A stretch of DNA of 64,000 bases from Flavobacterium zhairuonense (GCF_004352915.1 NZ_SJSY01000063.1:50552-114551); one strand, 5' to 3'. Positions 37,756 through 46,892 are shown, counted from the stretch's first letter. A program made the numbers and translations. Notes: generated from the sequence alone by a model not told the origin.

Positions 37756-38316
37756 ATGAAAATATTTTTAAAATTCCTCATTTTCTTTTTTCCAGTTTTT
37801 TTACACTCCCAAGATTTGCAAATTGATAAATTGTTGCTGACAAAAAAATATACAAAAAGTACTGTTGCTGGTAGTACTTTGTATAAGAATGCGTTTTCGG
37901 AGAAATATTTAATTTCAAAAGTCAGCGATTCTGTAATTGTATATAGTACATCTAAGTCAGTTGATGTGTATTTAATTGACAAAGAAGTTGGAGGTTGCTC
38001 TATTTTTAATTTTAATAAAAAAGATTATTTAGAAATAATAGATAAACTGAATTTTCTAATTCAGCAAGGATATAATGTTTTTAAGGATGACGATGACAAT
38101 CGAAGTGATTATAAAAACTATTTAGAATTTATAAGCAGAGGATTAATCATAACAACTGTTCCAAATAAAAATCAAGTAATTTTGATTTACATGAATACCT
38201 GTGTTTTTCAGGATAACGAAAATAAGTTGATTAAAAATATTAAGAAAATTGATTATTTCTCTAGTTCTTATGTATTTAATTGTGGAGGAAAGCAAGTGTT
38301 TCAAAAAATAAAATAA
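37756..38316 (+). CDS. Hypothetical exported protein
   Basis: A 186-residue protein with a signal peptide (MKIFLKFLIFFFPVFLHSQ, cleavage about residue 19). I use ATG 37756 rather than the TTG nine bases upstream. The rest contains no recognised domain; it is rich in Lys, Asn and Ser, with a cluster of acidic residues FKDDDDNRSDY near the middle and a C-terminal SSYVFNCGGKQVFQKIK. It may be a small periplasmic protein. No conserved neighbour suggests a role. Confidence 0.6.
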   Translation: MKIFLKFLIFFFPVFLHSQDLQIDKLLLTKKYTKSTVAGSTLYKNAFSEKYLISKVSDSVIVYSTSKSVDVYLIDKEVGGCSIFNFNKKDYLEIIDKLNFLIQQGYNVFKDDDDNRSDYKNYLEFISRGLIITTVPNKNQVILIYMNTCVFQDNENKLIKNIKKIDYFSSSYVFNCGGKQVFQKIK

Positions 38317-38338
38317 AGGGAAATTTGTTTGAAGTTTC

Positions 38339-38488
38339 AGGTTGATATACCGCATGTAATTTAACCGCAAAGAGCGCAAAGGTTTACGCAAGGTTCGCAA
38401 AGTTTTTACATAAAGCTTTGCGAACTTTGCGTTTTCTATAGATTTTGTAAATCAAAAAAACTTGCGTGCTTTGCGGTTATATCAACCT
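38339..38488. repeat. 150-base nested inverted-repeat element
   Basis: Outer arms AGGTTGATATA (38339-38349) and TATATCAACCT (38478-38488), then AACCGCAAAG at 38363 paired with CTTTGCGGTT near 38478, and an inner stem ACGCAAGGTTCGCAAAG with CTTTGCGAACTTTGCGT. A second partial copy lies at 42339-42373, so this is a dispersed flavobacterial intergenic repeat able to form a long hairpin. No gene lies in the 38317-38643 gap. Confidence 0.8.
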
Positions 38489-38505
38489 AAAAATTATCCC
38501 AAATA

Positions 38506-38543
38506 AAAAACCGCAAATCTTAAAAAAAGAATTGCGGTTTCTA
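38506..38543 (-). terminator. dnaN terminator
   Basis: AAACCGCAA-type arm (38508-38516) pairs with TTGCGGTTT (38532-38540); a T run follows on the minus strand. It lies about 100 bases after the dnaN stop. Confidence 0.75.
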
Positions 38544-38643
38544 GGTATAAAAAATGGTTGGTTAATAGCGATATTTTTTTTACAATGATATATCTTTTAT
38601 TTAAAACTAAAAAATATCCCTGTAACAGAAAGAAACTTTAATG

Positions 38644-39762
38644 TTAACTATTTAACATTACAGGCATTACCAGCATTGTCACTGTTTCTCCTTCTTCAAG
38701 ACCATCAACAGGAGTAAGGATTCCAGCTCTGTTTGGCAATGACATTTCTAACATAATCATGTCTGACTGCAAGTTGGTAAGCATTTCAGTTAAGAAACGA
38801 GAGTTGAAACCAATCTGAAGATCATCTCCTTGATAATCACAAGTCAATCTTTCTTCTGCTTTGTTTGAGTAATCAATATCTTCAGCAGAAACATTTAATT
38901 CAGCTCCCGCGATTTTCAAACGAATTTGGTGTGTAGTTTTGTTTGAGAAAATAGCAACACGACGAACTGAACTTAAGAATAAAGAACGATCGATCATTAA
39001 TTTGTTTGGATTTTCTTTTGGAATTACCGCTTCGTAATTAGGGTATTTCCCGTCAATTAAACGACACATTAAAATATAATTGTCAAATGAGAAAGTCGCA
39101 TTTGAATCGTTGTATTCGATTTTCACTTCAGCATCAGAACTTCCTAAAATACTTTTTAAAATGTTTAAAGGTTTCTTCGGCATAATAAAATCAGCTACTT
39201 GAGATGCTTTTACATCTGTACGTGCATATTTTACTAATTTATGAGCATCTGTAGCAACAAAAGTCAATCCTTCTGGAGAAAACTGGAAGAATACTCCAGA
39301 CATTACCGGACGTAAATCATCATTTCCGGCAGCAAAAATAGTTTTGCTTACTGCAGTTGCTAAAACGTCAGCAGGAACTAGAGTTACAGATGGATCTTCA
39401 AGACTTACAGATTTTGGGAATTCTTCACCAGCAGCATATGCTAATGCATATTTTCCTGAATTAGAGCTGATTTCAACTGTATTGTTGTCTTCAACTGTAA
39501 AAGTCAAAGGCTGTTCTGGAAACGTTTTTAAAATTTCAAGCAAAAGTTTTGCAGGTACAGCAACGCTTCCTTTGCTTTTAGAATCGATTGATAATGTAGC
39601 TGACATTGTTGTTTCAAGATCTGAAGCCGAAACTGTCAACGCATCATTGTCTAGTTCAAATAAAAAGTTGTCTAAAATAGGCAACGTGTTGTTACTATTG
39701 ATTACACTACCTAAAACTTGCAATTGTTTTAATAAGTACGAACTCGATACTATAAATTTCAT
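38644..39762 (-). CDS. dnaN: DNA polymerase III beta sliding clamp
   Basis: A 372-residue DnaN, full length for the family: three repeated clamp domains with MKFIVSSSYLLKQLQVLGSVI at the start, LPILDNFLFELDNDALTVSASDLETTM in domain 1 and the C-terminal ETVTMLVMPVM binding-pocket segment. It encircles DNA and tethers polymerase III and other enzymes. A TATATTTG -7 element (minus strand 39830-39823) lies about 60 bases before the start. It is separate from dnaA here and lies downstream of gldG. Confidence 0.97.
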   Translation of the reverse strand: MKFIVSSSYLLKQLQVLGSVINSNNTLPILDNFLFELDNDALTVSASDLETTMSATLSIDSKSKGSVAVPAKLLLEILKTFPEQPLTFTVEDNNTVEISSNSGKYALAYAAGEEFPKSVSLEDPSVTLVPADVLATAVSKTIFAAGNDDLRPVMSGVFFQFSPEGLTFVATDAHKLVKYARTDVKASQVADFIMPKKPLNILKSILGSSDAEVKIEYNDSNATFSFDNYILMCRLIDGKYPNYEAVIPKENPNKLMIDRSLFLSSVRRVAIFSNKTTHQIRLKIAGAELNVSAEDIDYSNKAEERLTCDYQGDDLQIGFNSRFLTEMLTNLQSDMIMLEMSLPNRAGILTPVDGLEEGETVTMLVMPVMLNS

Positions 39763-39822
39763 CTGTTATATTTTATTTTTTTGATGTATTCTCTAGGATT
39801 TGGGGTCTAAAGATAAGGATTA

Positions 39823-39830
39823 CAAATATA
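39823..39830 (-). promoter_or_regulatory. -7 element of dnaN
   Basis: TATATTTG on the minus strand, a perfect Bacteroidota -7 motif; no consensus -33 box is visible at the usual distance. Confidence 0.45.
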
Positions 39831-39869
39831 TCGTAAACTATCTAAAGTATGACATTTTTTTATTAACAT

Positions 39870-41555
39870 CTATTTGCTGTACTTTCTTTTTCTGATGAAG
39901 GTAAAAGCCAATCCGAAAACCAATAAAATTAGAATTGGAAGTCCGATAGTTATGAATTGCGTTGTTGTATAGTTTTCATAAACTTTTTCTTTATCCAGCA
40001 AAGGCAGTTCTACGTCTTTGCTTCTGATGTTAATAAGTCCAGTGTCGTCTAGCAAATAATTGATGCAGTTCATTATGAAATCTTTATTATCATACAGATT
40101 TCCCGTGCGCTGATCGTAACCTAGTTCTACGGGCATCATGTTTTTGTCTAATTGATTTCTTGCCAAATCTCCATCGGCAACCACAATCATTTTATTTGGT
40201 TTTCCTTGTGCTAGAAATGAACTTTCTTTAAACGGCAACACGCGGTTTTGAAATGCTGAATGGAAAGAGCCTTCCAGTAAAACAGCCATTGGCAAATTTC
40301 CTTTATTCAAATAATCCTGTGGAGAAGTCTTTTCAGTAACGATATTCAAATTGATTTCTGTGGGTGCACCAATTTTTTTAGAATATGGTGAAGATTGCAA
40401 TAGAACCGTTTTTTTGATTCCGTTTTTCAAAGTGTCAATTTGGTTTGCAAAATCAAATTTGATTCCTCCTAAATTTTTCACAATTGGATGTTGGCTTGAA
40501 GGAATAACGATAGGAGCAAATTTCCATTTAAATTCCTGATACTGAGTTGCGCTTCCTTGTTCGCCGGTTGCAAGTTTCAACGGACTTCCGATTTCATCTT
40601 TTACCAAATCAGGATTAATTCTGATTCCGTATTTGAAGAACATATCATTCAAATTCAAATCTCTTGGATAAGCTAAAGTTGCGCCAGCTTGATTGTATAA
40701 ACTGTCCATATCAGCAGCAACTTGGTCGATTAGCCAAATTGTTTTTCCGCCATTCATTACAAACTGATCCAAAACCTCTTTTTCTTCGTCTGAAAAAGCT
40801 TCTGTAGGTTTTGAGATAATTGCTAGGTCGTATTTTTTAAGCGCATTTAAAGTTCCGTTTGGATCTTTTGCAACCGAATCTAATGTAAAAGGGCCAATGT
40901 AATAGCTTTCTTTGATTTGACGTAGCAAGTTAGCAACATGAACTTCATTTAATTCTCCGTTTCCTTTTATGTAAGCAACTTTCTTTTGCTTCGCTTTTGT
41001 AATTTTATTGATAGCATCAGCAATTGAGTATTCTAAATGCTGAATCGATCCTTTTACTTTTTGCTCCGTATTAGCTCCCATAATGTTTTTCAACAATGGG
41101 ATATTAACTTCTTTATTGTCGTAAACTGCAATTGCCCACGGAAAAACCATTGCTTGAGATTGTTTGCCTTTATCGTCAACTGTAATGTTTACAGGAGTAA
41201 GACCTTTTTGGTAAAGTGATTTTACCATTTCCATGCTTTCGTCTTCGTTTTCCATTGGGTTTACGAATTCGAAAACAATATTGCTATTATAAGCTTGAAA
41301 TTCTTCTAGTAATTGTTTGGTTTCCTGCTGTAAACGTCTGAAATCTGCAGGAAGCTCGCCTTGCATGTAAATTTTGATTGAAAGCGGGTTTTTAACCTGT
41401 TTTACAATATTTAAAGAAGTTTCAGATAAAGTATATCGTTTGTCTTTGGTTAAATCAAAACGATGGAAGAATAAAGTTCCGAGAACATTTAAAACAATTA
41501 AAATAAAAATTGTAATGCCTAATGTTTTTAAATTCAGTTTATTAGATGCTTTCAT
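39870..41555 (-). CDS. gldG: Gliding motility ABC transporter subunit GldG
   Basis: A 561-residue membrane protein of the GldG family: N-terminal helix (LNLKTLGITIFILIVLNVLGTLFF), a large extracytoplasmic IFT52-like domain (LSIKIYMQGELPADFRRLQQETKQLLEEF) and a C-terminal helix (ITIGLPILILLVFGLAF). GldA/GldF/GldG form an ABC transporter connected with gliding and envelope organisation in Bacteroidota. Its ATG overlaps the gldF stop by one base, so translation is coupled. Confidence 0.95.
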   Translation of the reverse strand: MKASNKLNLKTLGITIFILIVLNVLGTLFFHRFDLTKDKRYTLSETSLNIVKQVKNPLSIKIYMQGELPADFRRLQQETKQLLEEFQAYNSNIVFEFVNPMENEDESMEMVKSLYQKGLTPVNITVDDKGKQSQAMVFPWAIAVYDNKEVNIPLLKNIMGANTEQKVKGSIQHLEYSIADAINKITKAKQKKVAYIKGNGELNEVHVANLLRQIKESYYIGPFTLDSVAKDPNGTLNALKKYDLAIISKPTEAFSDEEKEVLDQFVMNGGKTIWLIDQVAADMDSLYNQAGATLAYPRDLNLNDMFFKYGIRINPDLVKDEIGSPLKLATGEQGSATQYQEFKWKFAPIVIPSSQHPIVKNLGGIKFDFANQIDTLKNGIKKTVLLQSSPYSKKIGAPTEINLNIVTEKTSPQDYLNKGNLPMAVLLEGSFHSAFQNRVLPFKESSFLAQGKPNKMIVVADGDLARNQLDKNMMPVELGYDQRTGNLYDNKDFIMNCINYLLDDTGLINIRSKDVELPLLDKEKVYENYTTTQFITIGLPILILLVFGLAFTFIRKRKYSK

Positions 41556-42280
41556 TACGCTTTAAAGGATTTTAATTGGTAAACGGTAAAAGACAAAAAC
41601 AATACGGTAATGCTCAAGAAATAAATAACATCTCGAGTATCGATAACGCCACGACTCATACTTCTGAAATGATCCTGCATGCCAAGCGCTGGGATTAAGT
41701 TTGATTGTCCCGGAATCAAAGAAGCGATGCCTTCAAAACCGAAATAGAAAAAGAAGCATAAGAATACCGCAATTATGAACGCTACAATTTGGTTTTCTGA
41801 AAGGGTAGAAGTAAAAACCCCGATGGCAGAATAAGAAGCAATTAAAAACAACAATCCGAAATAAGAGCCAATTGTGCTTCCCATATCGATATTTCCTTCT
41901 GGATTTCCTAAATTAGAAATTACAAATACATATATAAATGTTGGAATAATTGCTAATATGATGAGCAATAGTGCCCCGAAAAATTTTCCATTTGCAATTT
42001 CCCAAACTGATAATGGTTTGGTCAAAAGCAATTCAAGTGTTCCTTGTTTTCTTTCATCAGAGAAACTTCTCATGGTAACGGCTGGAATCAAGAAAATTAA
42101 AATCCATGGCGCTATTGTGAAAAAAGGCGTCAAATCTGCATAACCCGACTTTAAGATATTGTAATTTCCTTCAAATACCCATAAAAATAATCCGTTGCTG
42201 ATTAAGAAAATCGCAATGACTAAATAGCCAATTGGAGAGCCAAAAAAGGATTTTATTTCTCGTAAAATGATTGATTTCAT
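41555..42280 (-). CDS. gldF: Gliding motility ABC transporter permease GldF
   Basis: A 241-residue permease of the ABC-2 type with six hydrophobic segments. It starts MKSIILREIKSFFGSPIGYLVIAIF, the typical GldF start, and has the conserved MRSFSDERKQGTLELLLTKPLS cytosolic loop. It forms the membrane part of the GldAFG transporter; gldA is not in the window, as in other flavobacteria where it lies elsewhere. Operon with gldG, one-base overlap. Confidence 0.95.
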   Translation of the reverse strand: MKSIILREIKSFFGSPIGYLVIAIFLISNGLFLWVFEGNYNILKSGYADLTPFFTIAPWILIFLIPAVTMRSFSDERKQGTLELLLTKPLSVWEIANGKFFGALLLIILAIIPTFIYVFVISNLGNPEGNIDMGSTIGSYFGLLFLIASYSAIGVFTSTLSENQIVAFIIAVFLCFFFYFGFEGIASLIPGQSNLIPALGMQDHFRSMSRGVIDTRDVIYFLSITVLFLSFTVYQLKSFKA

Positions 42281-42338
42281 GTGTGATGTTTAATCGTTTA
42301 TTTGTTTAATCGTGTAATTGTTTTTTGTTTCAAGTTGT

Positions 42339-42373
42339 GAACTTTGCGTAAATCTTTGCGTTCTTTGCGGTTA
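42339..42373. repeat. Partial copy of the CGCAAAG repeat
   Basis: The sequence GAACTTTGCGTAAATCTTTG and following CTTTGCGGTTA is the reverse complement of the 38363-38396 arm, with few differences. It sits in the gldF upstream region. Confidence 0.75.
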
Positions 42374-42398
42374 GATTGTTTATGTTGTTCAAAAAACT

Positions 42399-42695
42399 CT
42401 AAACTAAAGAAACAACTTTGTCTACACTCCAAGCTTCCGGTTTTGCATTGAATAATTTCTTTGTAAAACTCCAAACAGAATCAAAAAGCTCAGATTGTCT
42501 ATAGTTTTCTAAATCTTGTTCGGTTTCCCAATAACTGTATGTGAAAAATATGCACTTGTCGTTTTTATCCTGATACAATTCTAAAAAACGATTTCCTTCT
42601 GCATTTCGTATTTTATGTTTTATAGATTCAAAATTCTCCAGAAAATCGGGAATTTTTTCTTCATGAAAACTCATTTTTACTATTCGGACAAACAT
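42399..42695 (-). CDS. Antibiotic-biosynthesis-monooxygenase-like protein
   Basis: A 98-residue ferredoxin-like-fold protein of the ABM family (MFVRIVKMSFHEEKIPDFLENFES, FLELYQDKNDKCIFFTYSYWETEQDLENYRQSELF). Start is ATG 42695, because the upstream part of the longer frame is repeat-like AT-rich sequence. Such small proteins are quinol monooxygenase-like or heme-binding; the activity is unknown. It is separated from gldF by about 120 bases. Confidence 0.8.
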   Translation of the reverse strand: MFVRIVKMSFHEEKIPDFLENFESIKHKIRNAEGNRFLELYQDKNDKCIFFTYSYWETEQDLENYRQSELFDSVWSFTKKLFNAKPEAWSVDKVVSLV

Positions 42696-42834
42696 AAATT
42701 CAATTTTAGATTTTAGATTGTTGATTTTAGATTTTTTGAATTGTCTAAAACGCTTACAGGTGCGCAAAAGTACCAAAATTGATTGTTCTTTTTAAGAAAA
42801 AATGAAATATTATAAAGATAGTTTTTAGGCAGTA

Positions 42835-42938
42835 TTGTCATTCTGCGGAACGAAGAATCTTCGCGAGTATCTCCGTCTAGTAAATCGCCAATCTTTGCAG
42901 AGTCACTAACGAAGATTCTTCGTTCCTCAGAATGACAA
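42835..42938. repeat. 104-base element with 29-bp terminal inverted repeats
   Basis: Left arm 42835-42863 (TTGTCATTCTGCGGAACGAA...) and right arm 42910-42938 are inverted copies with 28 of 29 positions matching. The element sits in the ABM/SAM hydrolase gap and looks like a MITE or REP-type hairpin of flavobacteria; no coding capacity. Confidence 0.85.
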
Positions 42939-42977
42939 ACATGAGAATTAATTGTTTGAAAATAAATCTAAAATAAT

Positions 42978-43808
42978 TTAGGAAAACTTAACCGTAATCA
43001 CATCACGATAATTCAATCCCAACAAACTATTTGCAGAACCCACTTTTGAAGGATTGCTTCTAAAAATGGCAATTTCTAAGAAACCAGCTTCATTAAAAAT
43101 CGCCAATTTCTCGCCTTCATAAGTTTTTATCGGATACTTATCAGAAGTTGCAATTGCCGAATAATTCGGGAGAATGGTTTTGATGCTTTTTGGTTTCATC
43201 ACAATTTCATACGGACGTCCGCGCGAAATTTCCAGAAATTGTTTTTTCGAAATATTGGTTACAACGTTTCCAAAATGGTCAATATAAATAACATAACCTT
43301 TTAGAGAATTTCCGTCTGCAGCAACAACCGCCTGAAGTTCTGTAACTTCTTTGACAGCTGGAATTTCTTTGCCAATAACATTCAGCAAGCCACCTTTTGC
43401 AATATGGCAGGCAACCTGAATGAAAATATCCAAATCACTGAATTCACTCGGGAAACGATCGTGAATATTGATTTCGACGATTTTCTGCGGAACGATCTTC
43501 TGCGTAAGCATACTCAAAATTCCATTATCAGCACAAATAAAGTAGTGATCGTTCCATTGCATAGCAATATGCTGATTTTCTTTATTGCGTTCTATGTCGA
43601 CTCCAATTAAGTGAACGGTTCCTTTTGGGAAACTCAAATAAGAGGCTCCAACAACATAACTTGCTTCGGCAGTGTTGAATGGATCAATGTCATGTGAGAT
43701 ATCAATAATTTTTGCATCTGGAAGTTCAGAAATAATTTTACCCTTCAGCGAACCAACAAAGTGGTCTTTTAAGCCGTAATCAGTAGTAAGGGTAATTATT
43801 GACATCAT
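42978..43808 (-). CDS. SAM hydroxide adenosyltransferase (DUF62) family protein
   Basis: A 276-residue protein of the S-adenosyl-L-methionine hydrolase/fluorinase-chlorinase family. It begins SIITLTTDYGLKDHFVGSLKG with the SAM-binding Asp of TDYG, has AEASYVVGASYLSFPKGTVHLIGVD and FICADNGILSML, and a C-terminal beta-domain with IDHFGNVVTNI. Family members without the halide site cleave SAM with water into adenosine and methionine. The start may be Met2 (43805). It is convergent in neither direction; the PhoH gene upstream is divergent. Confidence 0.9.
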   Translation of the reverse strand: MMSIITLTTDYGLKDHFVGSLKGKIISELPDAKIIDISHDIDPFNTAEASYVVGASYLSFPKGTVHLIGVDIERNKENQHIAMQWNDHYFICADNGILSMLTQKIVPQKIVEINIHDRFPSEFSDLDIFIQVACHIAKGGLLNVIGKEIPAVKEVTELQAVVAADGNSLKGYVIYIDHFGNVVTNISKKQFLEISRGRPYEIVMKPKSIKTILPNYSAIATSDKYPIKTYEGEKLAIFNEAGFLEIAIFRSNPSKVGSANSLLGLNYRDVITVKFS

Positions 43809-44118
43809 TTTGTTTATAACTATTGATAGTATTTAAATCTAATTTTCATTAAATTTGAGAAATGCAAATCTAGTAATAGTAAATACAAATTGAAAGAAAG
43901 AAAAGACAATTTATTATTATAGTCTCAGTTTTCAGTTTCAGTTTTCAGTCCGTAAAAAGAATTGAATTTTGAAAGATAGTAAAATATCAGGATTTAGTTT
44001 GAAAAGTTTCTTTGAGAAATTTTTAAACTGTGACTGCCACTGAAGACTCTAAACTAAAAAATACCCGACAGCCATAGATTTACAAAACAAATTTATTTTT
44101 AATTTAAATTTATCTCAT
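43809..44118. other. 310-base gap with CAGTTTTCAGT repeat
   Basis: Between the divergent SAM hydrolase and PhoH genes lie AGTCTCAGTTTTCAGTTTCA (from 43921) and AACTGTGACTGCCACTGAAG (from 44027), arms of a degenerate dispersed repeat also found at 49997-50049. No gene is seen. Confidence 0.55.
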
Positions 44119-45069
44119 TTGAACGAAAGAATTATAGAGCTTATAGACATCGCTCCAAAAGACTTTTGGGGCGCGCAGGATTCTCATCTGGAAATAATCA
44201 AAAAGTACTACCCAAAGCTTAAAATAGTAGCGCGAGGGACAACTTTGAAAGCCTTTGGCGAAAAAGAAGTTTTAGATGAATTCGAAAAGAGATTTCAGAG
44301 GCTGATGCTTCATTTTACCAGATACAACAACATTGACGATAATGTAATTGAGCGTGTAATTATGAGTGATGGTCAGGAAGAAAGAAAAGCTTACGATCAC
44401 GACAAAATTTTAGTTCACGGAGTCGGCGGTAAAATAATTAAGGCTATGACGCCAAATCAGCAATTGCTGGTTGATACGATCAAAAAAAATGATATGGTTT
44501 TTGCCATCGGTCCGGCCGGTACAGGAAAAACCTATACGGGTGTTGCAATGGCTGTAAAAATGCTAAAAGACAAAGAAGTAAAAAGGATCATATTGACGCG
44601 TCCGGCAGTAGAAGCAGGGGAAAACCTTGGATTTTTGCCAGGAGATATGAAAGAAAAACTGGATCCTTATATGCAACCTCTTTATGATGCTTTACGCGAT
44701 ATGTTGCCAAATGAAAAACTCGAAGATTACATCTTGAAAGGAATTATTCAGATTGCGCCTCTGGCATTTATGCGCGGACGTACACTTGATAATGCTTTCG
44801 TAATCCTAGATGAAGCGCAAAACACGACACACTCGCAAATGAAGATGTTTTTGACCCGTATGGGAAAAAATGCCAAATTCATGATTACGGGTGATCCTGG
44901 TCAGGTCGATTTGCCACGAAGAACTATCTCTGGTCTTAAAGAAGCAATTTTGGTTCTGAAAGATATTGAAGGAATCGGAATTATTTATCTGGATGATAAA
45001 GATATCGTTCGTCACAGATTAGTGAAAAAGGTAATCGACGCTTACAAACAAATAGAAAATCACGACTAA
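44119..45069 (+). CDS. PhoH-family ATPase
   Basis: A 316-residue PhoH/YbeZ-like ATPase. The N-terminal KH-like/IstB-like part precedes Walker A GPAGTGKT (about residues 132-139), and FVILDEAQNTT gives Walker B, followed by GDPGQVDLP. It binds nucleotides and RNA; in relatives it acts with YbeY/RNase in rRNA handling. The start is a TTG codon (ttgaacgaaaga), since the conserved flavobacterial N-terminus NERIIELIDIAPKDFWG begins there and there is no ATG nearby. It stands first before two small DUF genes after a terminator. Confidence 0.92.
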   Translation: MNERIIELIDIAPKDFWGAQDSHLEIIKKYYPKLKIVARGTTLKAFGEKEVLDEFEKRFQRLMLHFTRYNNIDDNVIERVIMSDGQEERKAYDHDKILVHGVGGKIIKAMTPNQQLLVDTIKKNDMVFAIGPAGTGKTYTGVAMAVKMLKDKEVKRIILTRPAVEAGENLGFLPGDMKEKLDPYMQPLYDALRDMLPNEKLEDYILKGIIQIAPLAFMRGRTLDNAFVILDEAQNTTHSQMKMFLTRMGKNAKFMITGDPGQVDLPRRTISGLKEAILVLKDIEGIGIIYLDDKDIVRHRLVKKVIDAYKQIENHD

Positions 45070-45126
45070 AGTTTAATTTTAGTGAAATGTTAAATGTAAA
45101 TCGTAAAATGTGTTTTAACATTTATT

Positions 45127-45186
45127 AATATTCGTTTTGTGCTTATTTCTTTTTTGGAAAGGTGCAAAACGAATATTTTTTTTAAA
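45127..45186 (+). terminator. PhoH gene terminator
   Basis: AATATTCGTTTTG and CAAAACGAATATT form a strong stem followed by eight or more T residues; it ends 10 bases before the next start codon. Confidence 0.85.
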
Positions 45187-45195
45187 TAAGTTTTT

Positions 45196-45453
45196 ATGAG
45201 CGATTTAATTAATGATTTCGAAGTTAAGGATAGAGAAAGTTTTGTGAAATTTATCGGATTATTGCATGAAGATCTTTTAGATCATCCTGAAAGATGGGAA
45301 AATAAAACTTTGCCAGATTTTTTAGGAGCTTTGAGTTCTTATGCAGAAGATATTCAAGGTTATTATGATAATACGCACCAGAATGTTGATGCTGATAAAC
45401 CAGACTGGAAAACTTTTTCGGAAATCTTTAAAGGAGCTAGAATTTACGAATAA
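45196..45453 (+). CDS. DUF7660-like small protein
   Basis: An 85-residue soluble acidic protein resembling the DUF7660 family: DRESFVKFIGLLHEDLLDHPERWENKTLPDFLGALSSYAEDIQGYY and the tail PDWKTFSEIFKGARIYE. No function is established. It is separated from the following DUF1801 gene by 8 bases, so the two are co-transcribed. The start directly follows the PhoH terminator, requiring its own promoter. Confidence 0.75.
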   Translation: MSDLINDFEVKDRESFVKFIGLLHEDLLDHPERWENKTLPDFLGALSSYAEDIQGYYDNTHQNVDADKPDWKTFSEIFKGARIYE

Positions 45454-45461
45454 TCAAAAAA

Positions 45462-45824
45462 ATGAAACAACTAGATGATTTCTACCAAAATCAAGAAGAA
45501 CACATAAAAGAGGTGTTTCTTGCCTTGCGAGATATTATCTTAAAACAAGATAAAGATATTGCGCACGTTCTAAAATACGGAATGCCATTTTTCTGTTACA
45601 AAGGAAAAATGTTTTGCTATTTGTGGATTCATAAAAAATACAAAAAGCCTTATTTAGCGATCGTTGAAGGGAAATATTTCGATGAACCATTTTTGCTTCA
45701 GGAAGCGCGTTCAAGAATGAAAATAATGTTGCTGGATGCTGATCAGGATTTGCCTTTGGAACAAATCGAGTCGGTTTTAATTAAGGCATTGAATTTATAT
45801 AAATCGGGAATTATAAAGATTTGA
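45462..45824 (+). CDS. DUF1801-family protein
   Basis: A 120-residue protein of the DUF1801 (YdhG-like) fold: DDFYQNQEEHIKEVFLALRDIIL, HVLKYGMPFFCYKGKMFCYLWIHKKYKKPYLAIVEG. Family members are small cytosolic proteins with unknown function. It follows the DUF7660 gene closely and precedes the HAD phosphatase by 125 bases. Confidence 0.8.
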   Translation: MKQLDDFYQNQEEHIKEVFLALRDIILKQDKDIAHVLKYGMPFFCYKGKMFCYLWIHKKYKKPYLAIVEGKYFDEPFLLQEARSRMKIMLLDADQDLPLEQIESVLIKALNLYKSGIIKI

Positions 45825-45949
45825 ATTTATTTAACGAAATAGTTAAATAAATAATAAACTTGCCGTATTTCGGCAGGCAAAAGCTCTTAAACTTTGGTCT
45901 TCCAATCTTAAAGCTGTAAATTTGCACATCAAAATATTTGAAAATTAAT

Positions 45950-46780
45950 ATGACAAAACTAAAAAATATAAAAGTTGTAGTAAGTGACCTTGACGGAACT
46001 TTACTCAACCCTCAACACCGAATTTCAGAATATACTAAAACCATTTTTCAGGAACTTCACAATCAAGGTTATTTAATTATTGTAGCTACAGGGCGTCATC
46101 ATCTTGATGCACTGGGTATTATTGAGACACTTGCAGTACCAGTTTATCTAGTAAGTTCTAATGGAGGAAGAATTCATTCGCCAAATAAAGAAGAACTTTT
46201 CGCTTTTAATTTAGACAGCGATGTGGTTAAAGCGGCGTTGAATATTGAAATTGATCCAGATGTTACCGTTGTTTTATTCAAGGAAAATGTTTGGCAGACT
46301 AATAAATGGAACGAAAGGTTAAATGCATTTCAGGCCGACATGAAATACCGTCCTGAATTAGTTGATTATAAGACTATAGATGACTTTAAAGCGATTAAAA
46401 TATTCTTTTCATGCGAAAATCACGAAAAATTGGTAAAGGTAAAAGATGCCGTTTTAGCTAATTCTTCAGAACATTTGCATCATGCTTTCAGTTTGCCAAC
46501 TTGTTTGGAATTTATGGACAATTCTGTAGATAAAGCGGCAGCCATTGCTAAAGTTTTAGAAAAAGAAGGATTTGTCATGGAACAGGCAGTTTCGTTTGGT
46601 GATGGTTTTAATGACTTGCAAATGTTGGCTTCAACTGGAAAAGGATTAATTATGGGAAATGCTCCTTCAATCTTAAAAGATGCTTTGCCAGATTTAGAAG
46701 TAATTAAAACTAATGCCGAAGATGGCGTCGCAAGATATATTGCTTCAAAAATTTTAGATAAAGAATTTGTAGTAAGTTAA
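45950..46780 (+). CDS. HAD-IIB (Cof-type) sugar phosphatase
   Basis: A 276-residue Cof-like HAD hydrolase: motif I DLDGTLL (about residues 13-19), motif II SNGG, Lys in motif III and motif IV GDGFNDLQML with the cap type IIB in the middle. Such enzymes dephosphorylate sugar phosphates or nucleotides in the cytosol. Start is ATG 45950; a TTG at 45938 is an alternative four codons earlier. It is followed by a terminator. Confidence 0.9.
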   Translation: MTKLKNIKVVVSDLDGTLLNPQHRISEYTKTIFQELHNQGYLIIVATGRHHLDALGIIETLAVPVYLVSSNGGRIHSPNKEELFAFNLDSDVVKAALNIEIDPDVTVVLFKENVWQTNKWNERLNAFQADMKYRPELVDYKTIDDFKAIKIFFSCENHEKLVKVKDAVLANSSEHLHHAFSLPTCLEFMDNSVDKAAAIAKVLEKEGFVMEQAVSFGDGFNDLQMLASTGKGLIMGNAPSILKDALPDLEVIKTNAEDGVARYIASKILDKEFVVS

Positions 46781-46838
46781 TTTTGAATGTTTTACATTTG
46801 ATTTATTGCTAAATGAATAAATTATAATTATTTTTATA

Positions 46839-46872
46839 AGAGCTAATTCTTAACGAATTAGCTCTTTTTTTT
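46839..46872 (+). terminator. Terminator after HAD gene
   Basis: AGAGCTAATTC (46839-46849) pairs with GAATTAGCTCT (46855-46865), followed by a run of T. Confidence 0.9.
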
Positions 46873-46892
46873 AACCTTAAATTTATTTAGCG

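Noticed and set aside
38339..38488. CRISPR-like array in the CGCAAAG repeat region
   Set aside because: The repeats are nested inverted arms of one hairpin without regular spacers.
42696..42776. N-terminal extension of the ABM-like gene
   Set aside because: The 27 extra codons are encoded by TTTAGATT-type repeat sequence, and the protein fold begins at ATG 42695.
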